Translations under genes and position numbers: made by a program
Assembly: GCA_017557185.1 (NCBI GenBank)
Contig: JAFZAP010000079.1
Location: 1 to 64,000 of the forward strand
Source of the DNA: Prevotella sp.
Lineage (GTDB): Bacteria; Bacteroidota; Bacteroidia; Bacteroidales; Bacteroidaceae
Length of the DNA stretch: 64,000 nt
Direction of reading: 5' to 3'
Shown here: positions 51,740-59,548 of the stretch, piece by piece
How the letters are laid out: every line of letters starts with the position of its first letter
Position numbering within the stretch: position 1 is the first letter of the stretch
The notes under the pieces: model-generated
Told to the model about the DNA's origin: nothing
The model's input: only the letters and a program-made list of their open reading frames with translations
The model's database searches: none

Positions 51740-51817
51740 CAGTGTTTTAGTAAACATGCTTGTAGAGAATGAGGCTTCAGCGTAGGCTTAAAGTTTTTTG
51801 AGATAGAGAAAACTCAC

Positions 51818-52672
51818 ATGTATAACAGAAAGTTACTGCTTTCAGTGTTGTTGCTGCTGTGCCTGCTGGGCACGGGTTGTACCGACCGCAAGTCGCCTGC
51901 TGGCGAGGAGTCGGCGGAGGAGGATTCGCTGGCTGCCGACACGCTGCTGGCCGATACCGTTGCCGACCTCGTGGAGGAGGTGCCGGAGACGAAGGCTGTC
52001 GACGAGCTGTTCGATGATTTCTTCTTCAACTTTGCGGGAAACAGGCGCATGCAGATGAGCCGCATCGTGTTTCCGTTGCCCATTCACAAGGACGGCGGCA
52101 CGACGATGCTTGCACGCCGCCAGTGGCAGTACAGTCACTTCTTCATGGGCGAGGGGTTCTACACGATTCTCCTCGACAACAGCGAACAGGATTCGCTTTC
52201 GAAGAACTACGGGCTGACGCATGCGTCGGTGGAGAAGCTCTATCTTGACGAGGGGCGGATGAAGGAATACAGCTTCGTGCGCGGCGAGGAGGGCGAATGG
52301 CGGCTCACGGAGGTCAGCCACAAGCCGCTTGCCGACCACCCCTGTGCCTCGTTCCTGCAGTTCTATCAGCGATTCTCGGCCGACTCCGCCTATCAGGTGC
52401 GCAGCCTCGACGAGTTTGTCGTGATGACGGCTCCCGACTCCGACGACGAGGACTTCAACGAGGTGACGGGAAGCATCATGCCTGAGCAGTGGCCGACATT
52501 CAAGCCGGAGGTGATTCCGCGCGGGGTGGTGTACTGTGTGAACTACGGCCAGCACTATTCGTCGGACAAGCAGAAGGTGCTCGTCGTGAGGGGTGTCGCC
52601 AACGGATTGATGATCGAAATGACCTTCCAGCGGAAGGACAATGACTGGAAACTGGTGAGATTCACGTGTTGA
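51818..52672 (+). CDS. DUF4348 lipoprotein
   Basis: A 284-residue exported lipoprotein. The lipobox LLGTGC puts the lipidated cysteine at residue 22. An acidic linker follows (GEESAEEDSLAADTL), then the DUF4348-type domain from about 65 (DELFDDFFFNFAGNRRMQMSRIVFPLP). The Bacteroidota-specific family has no known function. The acidic residues just after the cysteine are compatible with the surface-export signal described for Bacteroidota lipoproteins, but this is inference. murB starts 3 bp downstream and is probably co-transcribed. Confidence 0.82.
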   Translation: MYNRKLLLSVLLLLCLLGTGCTDRKSPAGEESAEEDSLAADTLLADTVADLVEEVPETKAVDELFDDFFFNFAGNRRMQMSRIVFPLPIHKDGGTTMLARRQWQYSHFFMGEGFYTILLDNSEQDSLSKNYGLTHASVEKLYLDEGRMKEYSFVRGEEGEWRLTEVSHKPLADHPCASFLQFYQRFSADSAYQVRSLDEFVVMTAPDSDDEDFNEVTGSIMPEQWPTFKPEVIPRGVVYCVNYGQHYSSDKQKVLVVRGVANGLMIEMTFQRKDNDWKLVRFTC

Positions 52673-52675
52673 CAA

Positions 52676-53719
52676 ATGAAAGATATTCGGAACTATCGTC
52701 TGCTGAAGCATAACACGTTTGGCATCGATGCTGCGTGTAGTCGCTTCATAGAGTTCGCTACGGAGAGTGAGCTGATGCTGCTGTTGCGGCGCGAGCGCTT
52801 TGCCGAGAACGGCGAGCGGCTGCTTATCCTCGGCGGCGGCAGCAACCTCCTGCTGACGGGCGATTTCGACGGAACGGTCCTCCACTCGGCCATCATGGGC
52901 ATCGAGGATATCACTGCCTTCGAAGGCGAGGCGGGCGACAGCGTGCTGCTGCGCGTCGGTAGCGGCGTGGTGTGGGACGACTTCGTGGCCTACTGCGTAA
53001 AGAACGGCTGGAGCGGTGCCGAGAACCTGTCGCTCATCCCGGGCGAGGTGGGGGCGAGCGCCGTACAGAATATCGGTGCATATGGTGTGGAGGCGAAGGA
53101 TCTCATAGAGCGTGTGGAAGCGGTTGAGATCGCCACCGGCGAGCGTGTGGCATTTGAACGCGACGACTGCCGCTATGCCTATCGCCAGAGCCGCTTCAAG
53201 CAGGACTGGAAGAACCGCTTCGTGATTACCTATGTGACATATCGGCTCGCACGCACGTTCGTGCCTCGTCTCGACTACGGCAATCTGCGCGATTATCTGT
53301 TCGGTCAGAAGCAACTGGAGCAGGCCGCGCTCACGGCAAGGGATGTGCGCGACGCCATCATTGACATACGGCGTACCAAGCTGCCCGATCCCGCCGAGCT
53401 GGGCAATGGCGGCAGCTTCTTCATGAATCCTGTGGTGCCGCGTGCGAAATACGAGGAGCTGGCGGCGCGCTATCCGAACATGCCGCACTACGACGTGGAT
53501 GCCGAGCGGGTGAAGATTCCTGCCGGCTGGATGATTGAGCAGTGTGGCTGGAAAGGGCGGCGGCTAGGGCCGGCGGGCGTCTACGACAAGCAGGCGCTGG
53601 TGCTCGTGAACCTGGGCGGTGCCCGTGGCGAGGACATCGTCGCCCTGTGCGAGGCCATTCGCCACGATGTCAGCGAGCGGTTCGGGATCGAGATTCAACC
53701 GGAGGTGAACGTGGTTTGA
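52676..53719 (+). CDS. murB: UDP-N-acetylenolpyruvoylglucosamine reductase
   Basis: A 347-residue FAD enzyme that makes UDP-N-acetylmuramate for peptidoglycan. The start NYRLLKHNTFGIDAACSRFIEF is the type I MurB opening. FAD-binding marks are ILGGGSNLLLTGDFDG and ENLSLIPGEVGASAVQNIGAYGVE. The catalytic serine is in GNGGSFFMNPVV and the catalytic glutamate in IQPEVNVV at the C-terminus. The Tyr-loop of type I enzymes is present (YRQSRFKQDWKNRFVIT). Length fits. The stop codon overlaps a palindromic hairpin, GAAGCGCGCGCTTC. Confidence 0.95.
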   Translation: MKDIRNYRLLKHNTFGIDAACSRFIEFATESELMLLLRRERFAENGERLLILGGGSNLLLTGDFDGTVLHSAIMGIEDITAFEGEAGDSVLLRVGSGVVWDDFVAYCVKNGWSGAENLSLIPGEVGASAVQNIGAYGVEAKDLIERVEAVEIATGERVAFERDDCRYAYRQSRFKQDWKNRFVITYVTYRLARTFVPRLDYGNLRDYLFGQKQLEQAALTARDVRDAIIDIRRTKLPDPAELGNGGSFFMNPVVPRAKYEELAARYPNMPHYDVDAERVKIPAGWMIEQCGWKGRRLGPAGVYDKQALVLVNLGGARGEDIVALCEAIRHDVSERFGIEIQPEVNVV

Positions 53720-53782
53720 AGCGCGCGCTTCAAAGTGTAAAGCGACTTCGTCGCGTGTAAAGGTGTAATGCGCCTGCGGCGC
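53718..53782 (+). repeat. Three successive short hairpins between murB and the MBL gene
   Basis: GAAGCGCGCGCTTC (53718-53731), GCGACTTCGTCGC (53742-53754) and GCGCCTGCGGCGC (53770-53782) are perfect palindromes with 3-4-nt centres. They are linked by AAAGTGTAAA and GTGTAAAGGTGTAAT. The last one ends 15 bp before the next ATG. GTGTAAA recurs between them, so this is a hairpin array rather than one terminator. Confidence 0.75.
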
Positions 53783-53797
53783 GTTCAAAGATAAAAC

Positions 53798-54559
53798 ATG
53801 ACTTTTACATTCTTAGGAACAGGAACATCGTCGGGCGTGCCCGTGTTGGGATGCCCGTGCGAGGTATGTCACAGCAGCGATCCGCGCGACCGCCGCTACC
53901 GCAGTGCAGGGCTGTTGGAGACCTCGACGACGCGTGTGCTCATCGACAGCGGGCCCGATATCCGCATGCAGCTCATGCCGCTCCCGTTCCGGAAGATCGA
54001 TGGCGTGCTACTCACCCATATCCACTACGACCACGTGGCAGGCATCGACGACCTGCGCGGCTTCTGCAAGTTCGGCGATATCAACATCTATGCCAACCAA
54101 AAGACCGTAGAGGCGCTGCGCGTGACGATGCCGTATTGCTTCACGGAGACGCTCTATCCGGGTGTGCCCCTGCTGAAGCTGCACACCATCGAGGCAGGAC
54201 AGACGGGGCAGATCGGCGACATCGGCTGGCAGGCTGTCGAGGTGATGCACGACTGGTTGCCCATCCTTGCCTACCGCTTCGGTTCTTTTGCCTATATCAC
54301 CGACATGAAGACCATCAGCGACGAGAGCCGCCAGCTGTTGCAGGGCGTGAAGACGCTGGTGGTGAATGCGCTGCGCTTCGAGCGCGAACACCATAGCCAC
54401 ATGCTGGTCAGGGACGCCATTGAATTTGCCCACAGCATCGGCGCCGAGCGCACCTTCCTGACACACCTCACCCACAAAATCGGCTTACACGATGTCGCCA
54501 ACAGTCAGCTGCCGCCCGATGTGCGCTTTGCCTACGACGGCCTGACGATTGAAGTGTGA
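53798..54559 (+). CDS. MBL-fold metallohydrolase (PhnP-like)
   Basis: A 253-residue metallo-beta-lactamase-fold protein. The metal site THIHYDHVAGIDDLRGF, the N-terminal GTGTSSGVPVLGCPCEVC with clustered cysteines, and later MHDWLPILAYRF, YITDMKTI and FLTHLTHKIGLH match the PhnP/YycJ-type cyclic phosphodiesterase group. The cysteines probably bind a structural zinc. The physiological substrate is unknown; no phosphonate genes are near. It lies downstream of murB after the hairpin array and ends at a bidirectional terminator. Confidence 0.85.
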   Translation: MTFTFLGTGTSSGVPVLGCPCEVCHSSDPRDRRYRSAGLLETSTTRVLIDSGPDIRMQLMPLPFRKIDGVLLTHIHYDHVAGIDDLRGFCKFGDINIYANQKTVEALRVTMPYCFTETLYPGVPLLKLHTIEAGQTGQIGDIGWQAVEVMHDWLPILAYRFGSFAYITDMKTISDESRQLLQGVKTLVVNALRFEREHHSHMLVRDAIEFAHSIGAERTFLTHLTHKIGLHDVANSQLPPDVRFAYDGLTIEV

Positions 54560-54596
54560 TGACTGCCCAGTTGACGACACATTGCAAAATAAAAAA

Positions 54597-54635
54597 CATC
54601 CGACATTCACACTTGTGAAAATCGGATGCTTTTAT
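54597..54635. terminator. Bidirectional intrinsic terminator
   Basis: CATCCGA (54597-54603) pairs with TCGGATG (54622-54628), with a smaller TTCAC/GTGAA helix inside the loop. On plus CTTTTATTT follows. On minus GTTTTTTATTTTG follows. It separates the MBL gene from the convergent YtxH-type operon. Confidence 0.8.
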
Positions 54636-54650
54636 TTCATGAATAGGTGT

Positions 54651-54938
54651 TTACTTCTTCTTGCGTTTGAACTTTCTGTAGAGTTTCCAACCAAGGATGA
54701 CTCCGTCGAGGACGCCCGCACCCGTGCTCATCAGGGCGCTGATGCGCTTGGTGGGTGTCAGTGCGGATAGCGGCTCAGGCTTGGTGAAGAGCTGTCCCCA
54801 TAGCTGCTGGATCTGCTTCTCGTTGCTCCTGATGTCTTTCACCAGCAAGTCCTTGCTGTCGCGAATCTGCTCGAGGGAGGTGTACGGATGTGATACTTCC
54901 TGGGCAGGGGCGGGAGTGGTGTTTTCGATTTCCATCAT
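54651..54938 (-). CDS. Small hypothetical protein of the YtxH/YqjE operon
   Basis: A 95-residue protein, starting MMEIENTTPAPAQEV (a second ATG is adjacent). The middle is helical (SLEQIRDSKDLLVKDIRSNEKQIQQLWGQLF), then SALMSTGAGVLDGVILGWKLYRKFKRKKK with a short hydrophobic, glycine-rich stretch and a basic end. No family was recognised. It is third in a minus-strand row after the YtxH and YqjE-like genes, 10 bp from the latter. It resembles YqjK only in its position. Confidence 0.65.
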   Translation of the reverse strand: MMEIENTTPAPAQEVSHPYTSLEQIRDSKDLLVKDIRSNEKQIQQLWGQLFTKPEPLSALTPTKRISALMSTGAGVLDGVILGWKLYRKFKRKKK

Positions 54939-54948
54939 GCAAACATTT

Positions 54949-55299
54949 TTACTGATCCATTAACAAGCCGGCCAGGAATCTGACCACAGGGCGCTCTATC
55001 CACTGTTTGTGGAAAGCCAACAGCAACAGGAAGATGACGAGATAGACTGCTGCAATAATGACGAATGCCCACGCCTTGCCCACAAGGGGAGCGAGCGCAT
55101 AAGCCGCGGCGATGGAGAGGTAGATGAGGATGAGCAGGACGAGCAGCGAGAGCACCACCGTCAGCGTGATGGCGGTGATCAGGCGCACAACCTTCTCAAT
55201 GACATCGAGCTTCAAGTAGTCGCGCTGCAGCCCAACGTATTGCTTCAATGCCTCGACCAATTGGCCGATGGTCTCAATGTTGCGATCGTTAGAGAACAT
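54949..55299 (-). CDS. YqjE/phage-holin-3_6-like membrane protein
   Basis: A 116-residue protein: an amphipathic N-terminal helix (IGQLVEALKQYVGLQRDYLKLDVIEK), then two hydrophobic spans (about 43-66 and 72-96). The arrangement fits the putative holin superfamily III/YqjE family, which in Proteobacteria is linked to envelope stress. There is no lysis cassette here, so a holin function is not supported. It lies between the YtxH gene and a small unknown gene. Confidence 0.8.
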   Translation of the reverse strand: MFSNDRNIETIGQLVEALKQYVGLQRDYLKLDVIEKVVRLITAITLTVVLSLLVLLILIYLSIAAAYALAPLVGKAWAFVIIAAVYLVIFLLLLAFHKQWIERPVVRFLAGLLMDQ

Positions 55300-55366
55300 T
55301 ACTTACCTCTGTTCCGGATTCTCTCTTTTACTCTGTTCTTCAGAACTCTACCTCAGCAACTGTCGA

Positions 55367-55585
55367 TTACTCGATGATGTCGGCAGCAGCTTCCTTGATG
55401 TCGTCGACCAGATCGTCGACTTCCTTGCGGCTGAGCTTGATGTTGTGCTTCTTGCAGAACTCGTCGACGGCATCGGTGATGCGTGTACGTGTCTCTGTTC
55501 CCTTCTCAGGAGCCATGAGTAAACCCAGAGCAGCACCAGCGATGGCACCGCCGAGGAAAGCGCTAAAATAACCTATTGTCTTCAT
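55367..55585 (-). CDS. YtxH-domain protein
   Basis: A 72-residue protein with the YtxH glycine-rich membrane span FLGGAIAGAALGLLMAPEKGTETR and a helical tail (ITDAVDEFCKKHNIKLSRKEVDDLVDDI). The APEKGTETR motif after the span is diagnostic. Such proteins appear in stress-induced small envelope operons of Bacteroidota. It heads the minus-strand trio and has a TATATTTG promoter upstream. Confidence 0.88.
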   Translation of the reverse strand: MKTIGYFSAFLGGAIAGAALGLLMAPEKGTETRTRITDAVDEFCKKHNIKLSRKEVDDLVDDIKEAAADIIE

Positions 55586-55650
55586 ACTTCTAGTAAATTA
55601 AGTTTTGAAATTTTAAAATATAAGTTCTTACGTACGTTTGATTTGGTTTG

Positions 55651-55658
55651 CAAATATA
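55651..55658 (-). promoter_or_regulatory. -7 element (TATATTTG) for the YtxH operon
   Basis: On minus, TATATTTG matches TAnnTTTG, 66 bp upstream of the ytxH-type ATG. The spacer to the SPOR gene (55586-55840) is very AT-rich and shows no other gene. Confidence 0.6.
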
Positions 55659-55774
55659 GTAAAAGATTGGGAATAATGTAGCTTTTTGTGCGTCATTTTT
55701 TGTTAAAAAACCTCTATTTTCGTGATTTAACAAACTTTATGCGAGTTTTTGCACGATATTTCTTAGATATTTTG

Positions 55775-55782
55775 TAACTTCG
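55775..55782 (+). promoter_or_regulatory. Weak -7 element (TAACTTCG) for the SPOR lipoprotein gene
   Basis: TAACTTCG differs at one position from TAnnTTTG. TTTG-like and T-rich sequence lies upstream, and the ATG is 58 bp downstream. It is the best candidate in the spacer. Confidence 0.4.
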
Positions 55783-55840
55783 CACCAAATATGTATGAAT
55801 CAATCAAAATAATCACATTAATAATTCACAAAGAAAAGTT

Positions 55841-56332
55841 ATGAAGAAATCATTGGTATTGAGCGCAGGCCTTTGCGCAGTGTTAATGTTTGCAAGTTGC
55901 GGTTCGAAGGACAGTGCCTATCGTAAGGCATACGATAAGGCTAAGGCCGCTGAAGCTGAGGCTGCCCTCGCCGGCAACACCGAGACCACGGAGACTCCCG
56001 TCGTGACGCCTCTGACTCCGACACAGCCGCAGCAGCAGACAGTTGACAACTACGACAACGCCACCTATCGCCAGGAGAATGTATCGCTTGTCAGCGGTAA
56101 CGGTTTGAAGAACTACAGCGTGGTCGTCGGTTCGTTCTCGGTGCTCGCTAATGCACAGGGTCTGCAGAACAAGCTGAAGGCTGCCGGTTATGACTCACAA
56201 ATCGTGAAGAACAACGACCGCGGCCTGTATCGCGTCGTTGCAACGACATTCGACCAGAAGGCCGACGCTGCCCGCTCGCGCGACGCTTTCCGTTCTACCT
56301 ATCCTGATGCCTGGCTGCTCTACAACAAATAA
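55841..56332 (+). CDS. SPOR-domain lipoprotein
   Basis: A 163-residue exported lipoprotein. The lipobox MFASC puts the cysteine at residue 20. A low-complexity linker (Ala/Glu, then Pro/Thr/Gln) spans about 30-75. The C-terminal SPOR domain (about 85-160) contains YSVVVGSFSVLANAQGLQNKL, KNNDRGLYRVVATTF and SRDAFRSTYPDAWLLYNK. SPOR domains bind peptidoglycan strands stripped of peptides, typically at division sites. It starts the plus-strand row before ruvX. Confidence 0.92.
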   Translation: MKKSLVLSAGLCAVLMFASCGSKDSAYRKAYDKAKAAEAEAALAGNTETTETPVVTPLTPTQPQQQTVDNYDNATYRQENVSLVSGNGLKNYSVVVGSFSVLANAQGLQNKLKAAGYDSQIVKNNDRGLYRVVATTFDQKADAARSRDAFRSTYPDAWLLYNK

Positions 56333-56353
56333 TTTTGTTTAGTTGCTCCTTGC

Positions 56354-56770
56354 ATGCGGATACTTTCCATTGACTACGGGAAAAAACGCACAGGTATAGC
56401 AGTCACCGATCCCCTGCAAATCATTGCAGGCGGGTTGGCGACTGTTTCTACGTCTGAACTCTACGACTTTCTGGTGGACTATATCGCCCGCGAACCTGTG
56501 GAGCGTATCGTCATCGGGAAGCCGATGCAGCCGAACGGTCAGCCCAGCGAGAACCTGCAGCGTGTGCAGCAGTTCGTGAACCGTTGGCGCAATCACCAGC
56601 AGGTGCCGATAGAGTTCTACGACGAGCGGTTCACCTCTGTGCTTGCCCATCGTGCAATGATTGATGGTGGATTGAAGAAGAAAGCCCGTCAGGACAAAGC
56701 GCTGGTCGACGAAATCAGTGCCACCATCCTTTTGCAGGACTACATGCGGTCAAAAAAGAATAAATCGTAA
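56354..56770 (+). CDS. ruvX: Holliday junction resolvase-like YqgF/RuvX
   Basis: A 138-residue RNase H-fold nuclease. The motif LSIDYGKKRTGIAVTDP holds the first acidic residue. VERIVIGKPMQPNGQPSE and YDERFTSVLAHRAM hold the next conserved blocks, and VDEISATILLQDYM ends with the last acidic one. The family is essential in many bacteria and acts on branched DNA or in rRNA maturation. It lies 21 bp after the SPOR gene. Downstream, before def, is an AAATCGT-type array. Confidence 0.93.
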   Translation: MRILSIDYGKKRTGIAVTDPLQIIAGGLATVSTSELYDFLVDYIAREPVERIVIGKPMQPNGQPSENLQRVQQFVNRWRNHQQVPIEFYDERFTSVLAHRAMIDGGLKKKARQDKALVDEISATILLQDYMRSKKNKS

Positions 56771-56855
56771 ATCGTAAATCCGGACTCGGCTTTGCCGCTT
56801 TCGTAATAAAATGGAGAAAGAAATCGTAAATTTGTAAATCCGTAAATCATAAATG
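56761..56855 (+). repeat. GTAAATC array running into the def start codon
   Basis: Units of AAATCGT/GTAAATC with 7-8-bp period occur at 56762-56780 and 56821-56855. They are separated by a hairpin CGGCTTTGCCG (56787-56797) and TTTCGTAATAAAATGG. The last units, CGTAAATCATAAATG, include the def ATG. It fills the 82-bp gap after ruvX. Confidence 0.7.
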
Positions 56856-57416
56856 ATCCTACCTATTTATATATATGGGCAACCCGTGTTGCGCAAGGAG
56901 TCGGAGGATATCACCGCCGACTACCCTGGGCTCGAGGAGTTGATTCCCAATATGTTTGAAACTCTGACAGCTTCCGATGGAGTAGGGCTGGCAGCGCCGC
57001 AGATCGGCAAGAACATCCGCCTGGCCGTGATCGATCTTGATGTGCTCGGTGAAGAAATGCCCGAGTATAAGGACTTCCGTCATGTTTACATCAATCCGCA
57101 TATCGTGGAAATCGACGAGGAATCGCCGACGGAGACGATGGAGGAGGGCTGTCTGTCGCTTCCCGGCATCCACGAGAACGTGACTCGTCACACTCGCATC
57201 AGGGTGCAATATATGGACAAGGACTTCCAGCAGCACGACGAGTGGGTCGACGGTTATTTGGCTCGTGTCATGCAACATGAATTCGATCATCTCGATGCCA
57301 AGATGTTCATCGACCATCTGTCGCCGCTCCGCAAGCAGCTCATCAAGAGCAAGCTCAAGGCCTTGACGCAGGGTCGTTATCGTTGTTCCTATCGGACGAA
57401 GCCCGTGAGGAAGTAA
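56853..57416 (+). CDS. def: Peptide deformylase
   Basis: A 187-residue metalloenzyme that removes the N-formyl group from nascent proteins. All three motifs are present: [10 protein letters not shown] (motif 1), EGCLSLPG (motif 2, metal Cys) and [12 protein letters not shown] (motif 3, metal His pair and catalytic Glu). The start [20 protein letters not shown] is standard. The first codon is part of an AAATC-type tandem array. It is followed after 4 bp by the TPR gene. The ruvX-def-TPR-thrS order is common in Bacteroidales. Confidence 0.97.
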   Translation: MILPIYIYGQPVLRKESEDITADYPGLEELIPNMFETLTASDGVGLAAPQIGKNIRLAVIDLDVLGEEMPEYKDFRHVYINPHIVEIDEESPTETMEEGCLSLPGIHENVTRHTRIRVQYMDKDFQQHDEWVDGYLARVMQHEFDHLDAKMFIDHLSPLRKQLIKSKLKALTQGRYRCSYRTKPVRK

Positions 57417-57420
57417 TAAA

Positions 57421-59472
57421 ATGAAGAAGAAAAAACACCCCTCAGACATACTACTCCCTTCCTTTTTCAGGAAGGGCAGAGAGGTGGGACTCCCCCTGAT
57501 AGAGAAAGGTTGGGGGTGGGTCTTTTTCTTTTTTTTCTTCTCCAACGCTTCCTTCGCACAATACAACACCGACCGGCTTCTTATCTCTGGTCGCATTGCC
57601 TATAGCAACCACGATTACGTAGTTGCCATTCAGCATTTCAACAACGTTCTTTCCGGTAAGCCTTACCTCTATGAACCCTGGTATTATCGGGGTCTCTGCA
57701 AGTTGCAGCTCGATGATTATGCAGGAGCCGAAGAGGATTTCGACAAGGCGATAGAACTTAATCCCTACGTCCATGAGATCTTTGCTGCACGCGCCGAGTG
57801 CCGCATCCGACTGAAAAAGTTTGCCGATGCCCTCGGTGACTATGAGCACGCGTTAGTGTTCAGTCCCGACGAACGAGGCTACTGGTTCAACCGTGCCTAT
57901 TGTCGCTATTTCATGAAGGAGAACCAACAGGCACACACCGACCTCGATTCCATCGTGAAACGCTGGCCGGACATGAATATGGCGTATGCCTTCCAAACGG
58001 AAATCTACCTGAACGAGAACGATACGGCAACGGCTTCGCGCTGGCTCGATAAGACCCTTGAGCACAATCCCTACGACGGCAATTCGTGGTCGATTCTGGC
58101 ACGACTGAACATGCAGCGCCAGAACTGGGTGGTTGCCGACGATGCGTTTACGAAGGCCATCCACTATCAGCCGCGTGTAGTCAATAACTACATGTATCGG
58201 GCAATGGTGCGCGTGAACCGCAACAAGCTTCGTCAGGCAATGGAGGACTACGACAAGGCCATCGATATGGATCCCAACAACTTCCTTTCTCACTACAACA
58301 GAGGTTTGCTGCGCCAGCAGCTGGGCGACGACAACCGGGCCATCGAGGACTTCAACTTCGTGCTGCGCTATGAGCCCAATAATCTGCAGGCACTCTACAA
58401 CCGTGCTTTGCTGCTTGACCACACGGGCAACTATCGGGCTGCTATCGAAGACTATTCGCGCGTCATCGAGACCTTCCCCAATTTCTGGGCGGGTCTGTTG
58501 GCACGTGCAGCCTGCTATCGACGGCTGGGAATGACGGCAAAGGCCGAGTTGGATGAGTTCCGCGTGACGAAGGCACAGCTCGACAAGCATCTCGGCATTC
58601 AACAGCGATGGAGCAAGTCGAAGCTGCGCGAGATGCGCAAGCTGAGCGATGTGGATGTCGAGAAATACGATCAGTGGGTAGTCGTCGACGAGGAAGTCGT
58701 CACACCCCAATATCACAACGACTATCGCGGCGAGGTGCAGAACCGCGAGGTTGATAACGAACTGCAGCCGTTGTTCTCGCTGTCGTACATGCCCTACAAG
58801 GGAGGCATCAACAACTATGGAGTCGTCGATCATAGTGTGGAACATTTCAATATAACCCACAAGCCGCTGCGTACGATTCATGTGACGTGCAAGCCCGAGG
58901 CTCTCGATGAGAACATGTCGGAATCCTTCTTCAGGAATATCGATTCGCTCACGGTGGCCATCGGCAAGTCGGACAAAGTGCAGACGGCACTTTCGCTGCT
59001 GCTGCAGCGGTCGGTGGCTCATGCTACAACACACAATTTCGCTGAGGCCATCAACGACCTCAACGACTATATCAACATCGACACTACTTCAGTGCTGGCC
59101 TACTGGCAGCGCGCCTATTGTCTGCTGATGCTCTATGACTACAATGCACAACAGGGTGTCGAGGCACAACTGAGCAGCAAGCGCGTGCAGGATGACCTGA
59201 GGTCTGCCATCCGCCTGGATGCCGATAATGCCTTGCTCTACTATAATCTGGCTACGGTATATGTCATGCAGAAGGACTATAACACAGGCATCGACCTCCT
59301 CGGTCGCGCCATTCAACTGAACCCCAATCTGGCAGAAGCGTATTTCAATCTGGGCCTCGCCCGCATCTTTGCCGGACATAAGACCGAAGGCATCCGCGAC
59401 CTCAGCAAAGCGGGCGAACTCGGCCTTTATGATGCCTATAGCGTGATGAAACGCTATTCGGACGCGAAATAA
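57421..59472 (+). CDS. Exported tetratricopeptide-repeat protein with repeat-interrupted signal peptide
   Basis: A 683-residue protein with about ten TPR units. Examples are the [24 protein letters not shown] unit near 75-100, [24 protein letters not shown] near 260, and [21 protein letters not shown] near 610. The signal peptide is odd. After MKKKK comes a segment (about residues 6-34) encoded by a palindromic repeat, then the hydrophobic core VFFFFFF and the cut site SNASFAQ. No start codon is available after the repeat, so the protein must be made with a long n-region or rely on read-through export. It follows def by 4 bp and precedes thrS. It is likely a periplasmic or surface scaffold. 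Confidence 0.88.
   Translation: MKKKKHPSDILLPSFFRKGREVGLPLIEKGWGWVFFFFFFSNASFAQYNTDRLLISGRIAYSNHDYVVAIQHFNNVLSGKPYLYEPWYYRGLCKLQLDDYAGAEEDFDKAIELNPYVHEIFAARAECRIRLKKFADALGDYEHALVFSPDERGYWFNRAYCRYFMKENQQAHTDLDSIVKRWPDMNMAYAFQTEIYLNENDTATASRWLDKTLEHNPYDGNSWSILARLNMQRQNWVVADDAFTKAIHYQPRVVNNYMYRAMVRVNRNKLRQAMEDYDKAIDMDPNNFLSHYNRGLLRQQLGDDNRAIEDFNFVLRYEPNNLQALYNRALLLDHTGNYRAAIEDYSRVIETFPNFWAGLLARAACYRRLGMTAKAELDEFRVTKAQLDKHLGIQQRWSKSKLREMRKLSDVDVEKYDQWVVVDEEVVTPQYHNDYRGEVQNREVDNELQPLFSLSYMPYKGGINNYGVVDHSVEHFNITHKPLRTIHVTCKPEALDENMSESFFRNIDSLTVAIGKSDKVQTALSLLLQRSVAHATTHNFAEAINDLNDYINIDTTSVLAYWQRAYCLLMLYDYNAQQGVEAQLSSKRVQDDLRSAIRLDADNALLYYNLATVYVMQKDYNTGIDLLGRAIQLNPNLAEAYFNLGLARIFAGHKTEGIRDLSKAGELGLYDAYSVMKRYSDAK
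57436..57522 (+). repeat. C/G-rich palindromic element inside the TPR gene
   Basis: An element of 87 bp (29 codons) lies in frame between MKKKK and the hydrophobic core. It contains CTCCCTTCC/GGAAGGGCAGAGAGG inverted arms (57453-57483) and ends with GGTTGGGGGTGGGTC. The GGGGGTGGG end matches the family at 10714-10826. The boundaries are estimated from where signal-peptide-like sequence resumes. Confidence 0.65.
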
Positions 59473-59507
59473 TTCCGAATGTTCATTCGTAATTCATTTT
59501 TATTTGT

Positions 59508-59515
59508 TAACTTTG
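59508..59515 (+). promoter_or_regulatory. -7 element (TAACTTTG) for thrS
   Basis: TAACTTTG matches TAnnTTTG and lies 33 bp before the thrS ATG, after the TPR stop. No T-box-like structure or attenuator fits in this short leader. Confidence 0.7.
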
Positions 59516-59548
59516 CACCCGATTATAATTAAAAACACTATTTTGTAT

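Noticed and set aside
51842..53488. 548-codon open frame antisense to the DUF4348 gene and murB
   Set aside because: It spans two real genes and their junction and is His/Arg-rich as expected for a shadow frame.
54949..55299. Phage holin
   Set aside because: There is no endolysin or phage gene nearby; YtxH-operon context fits an envelope protein.
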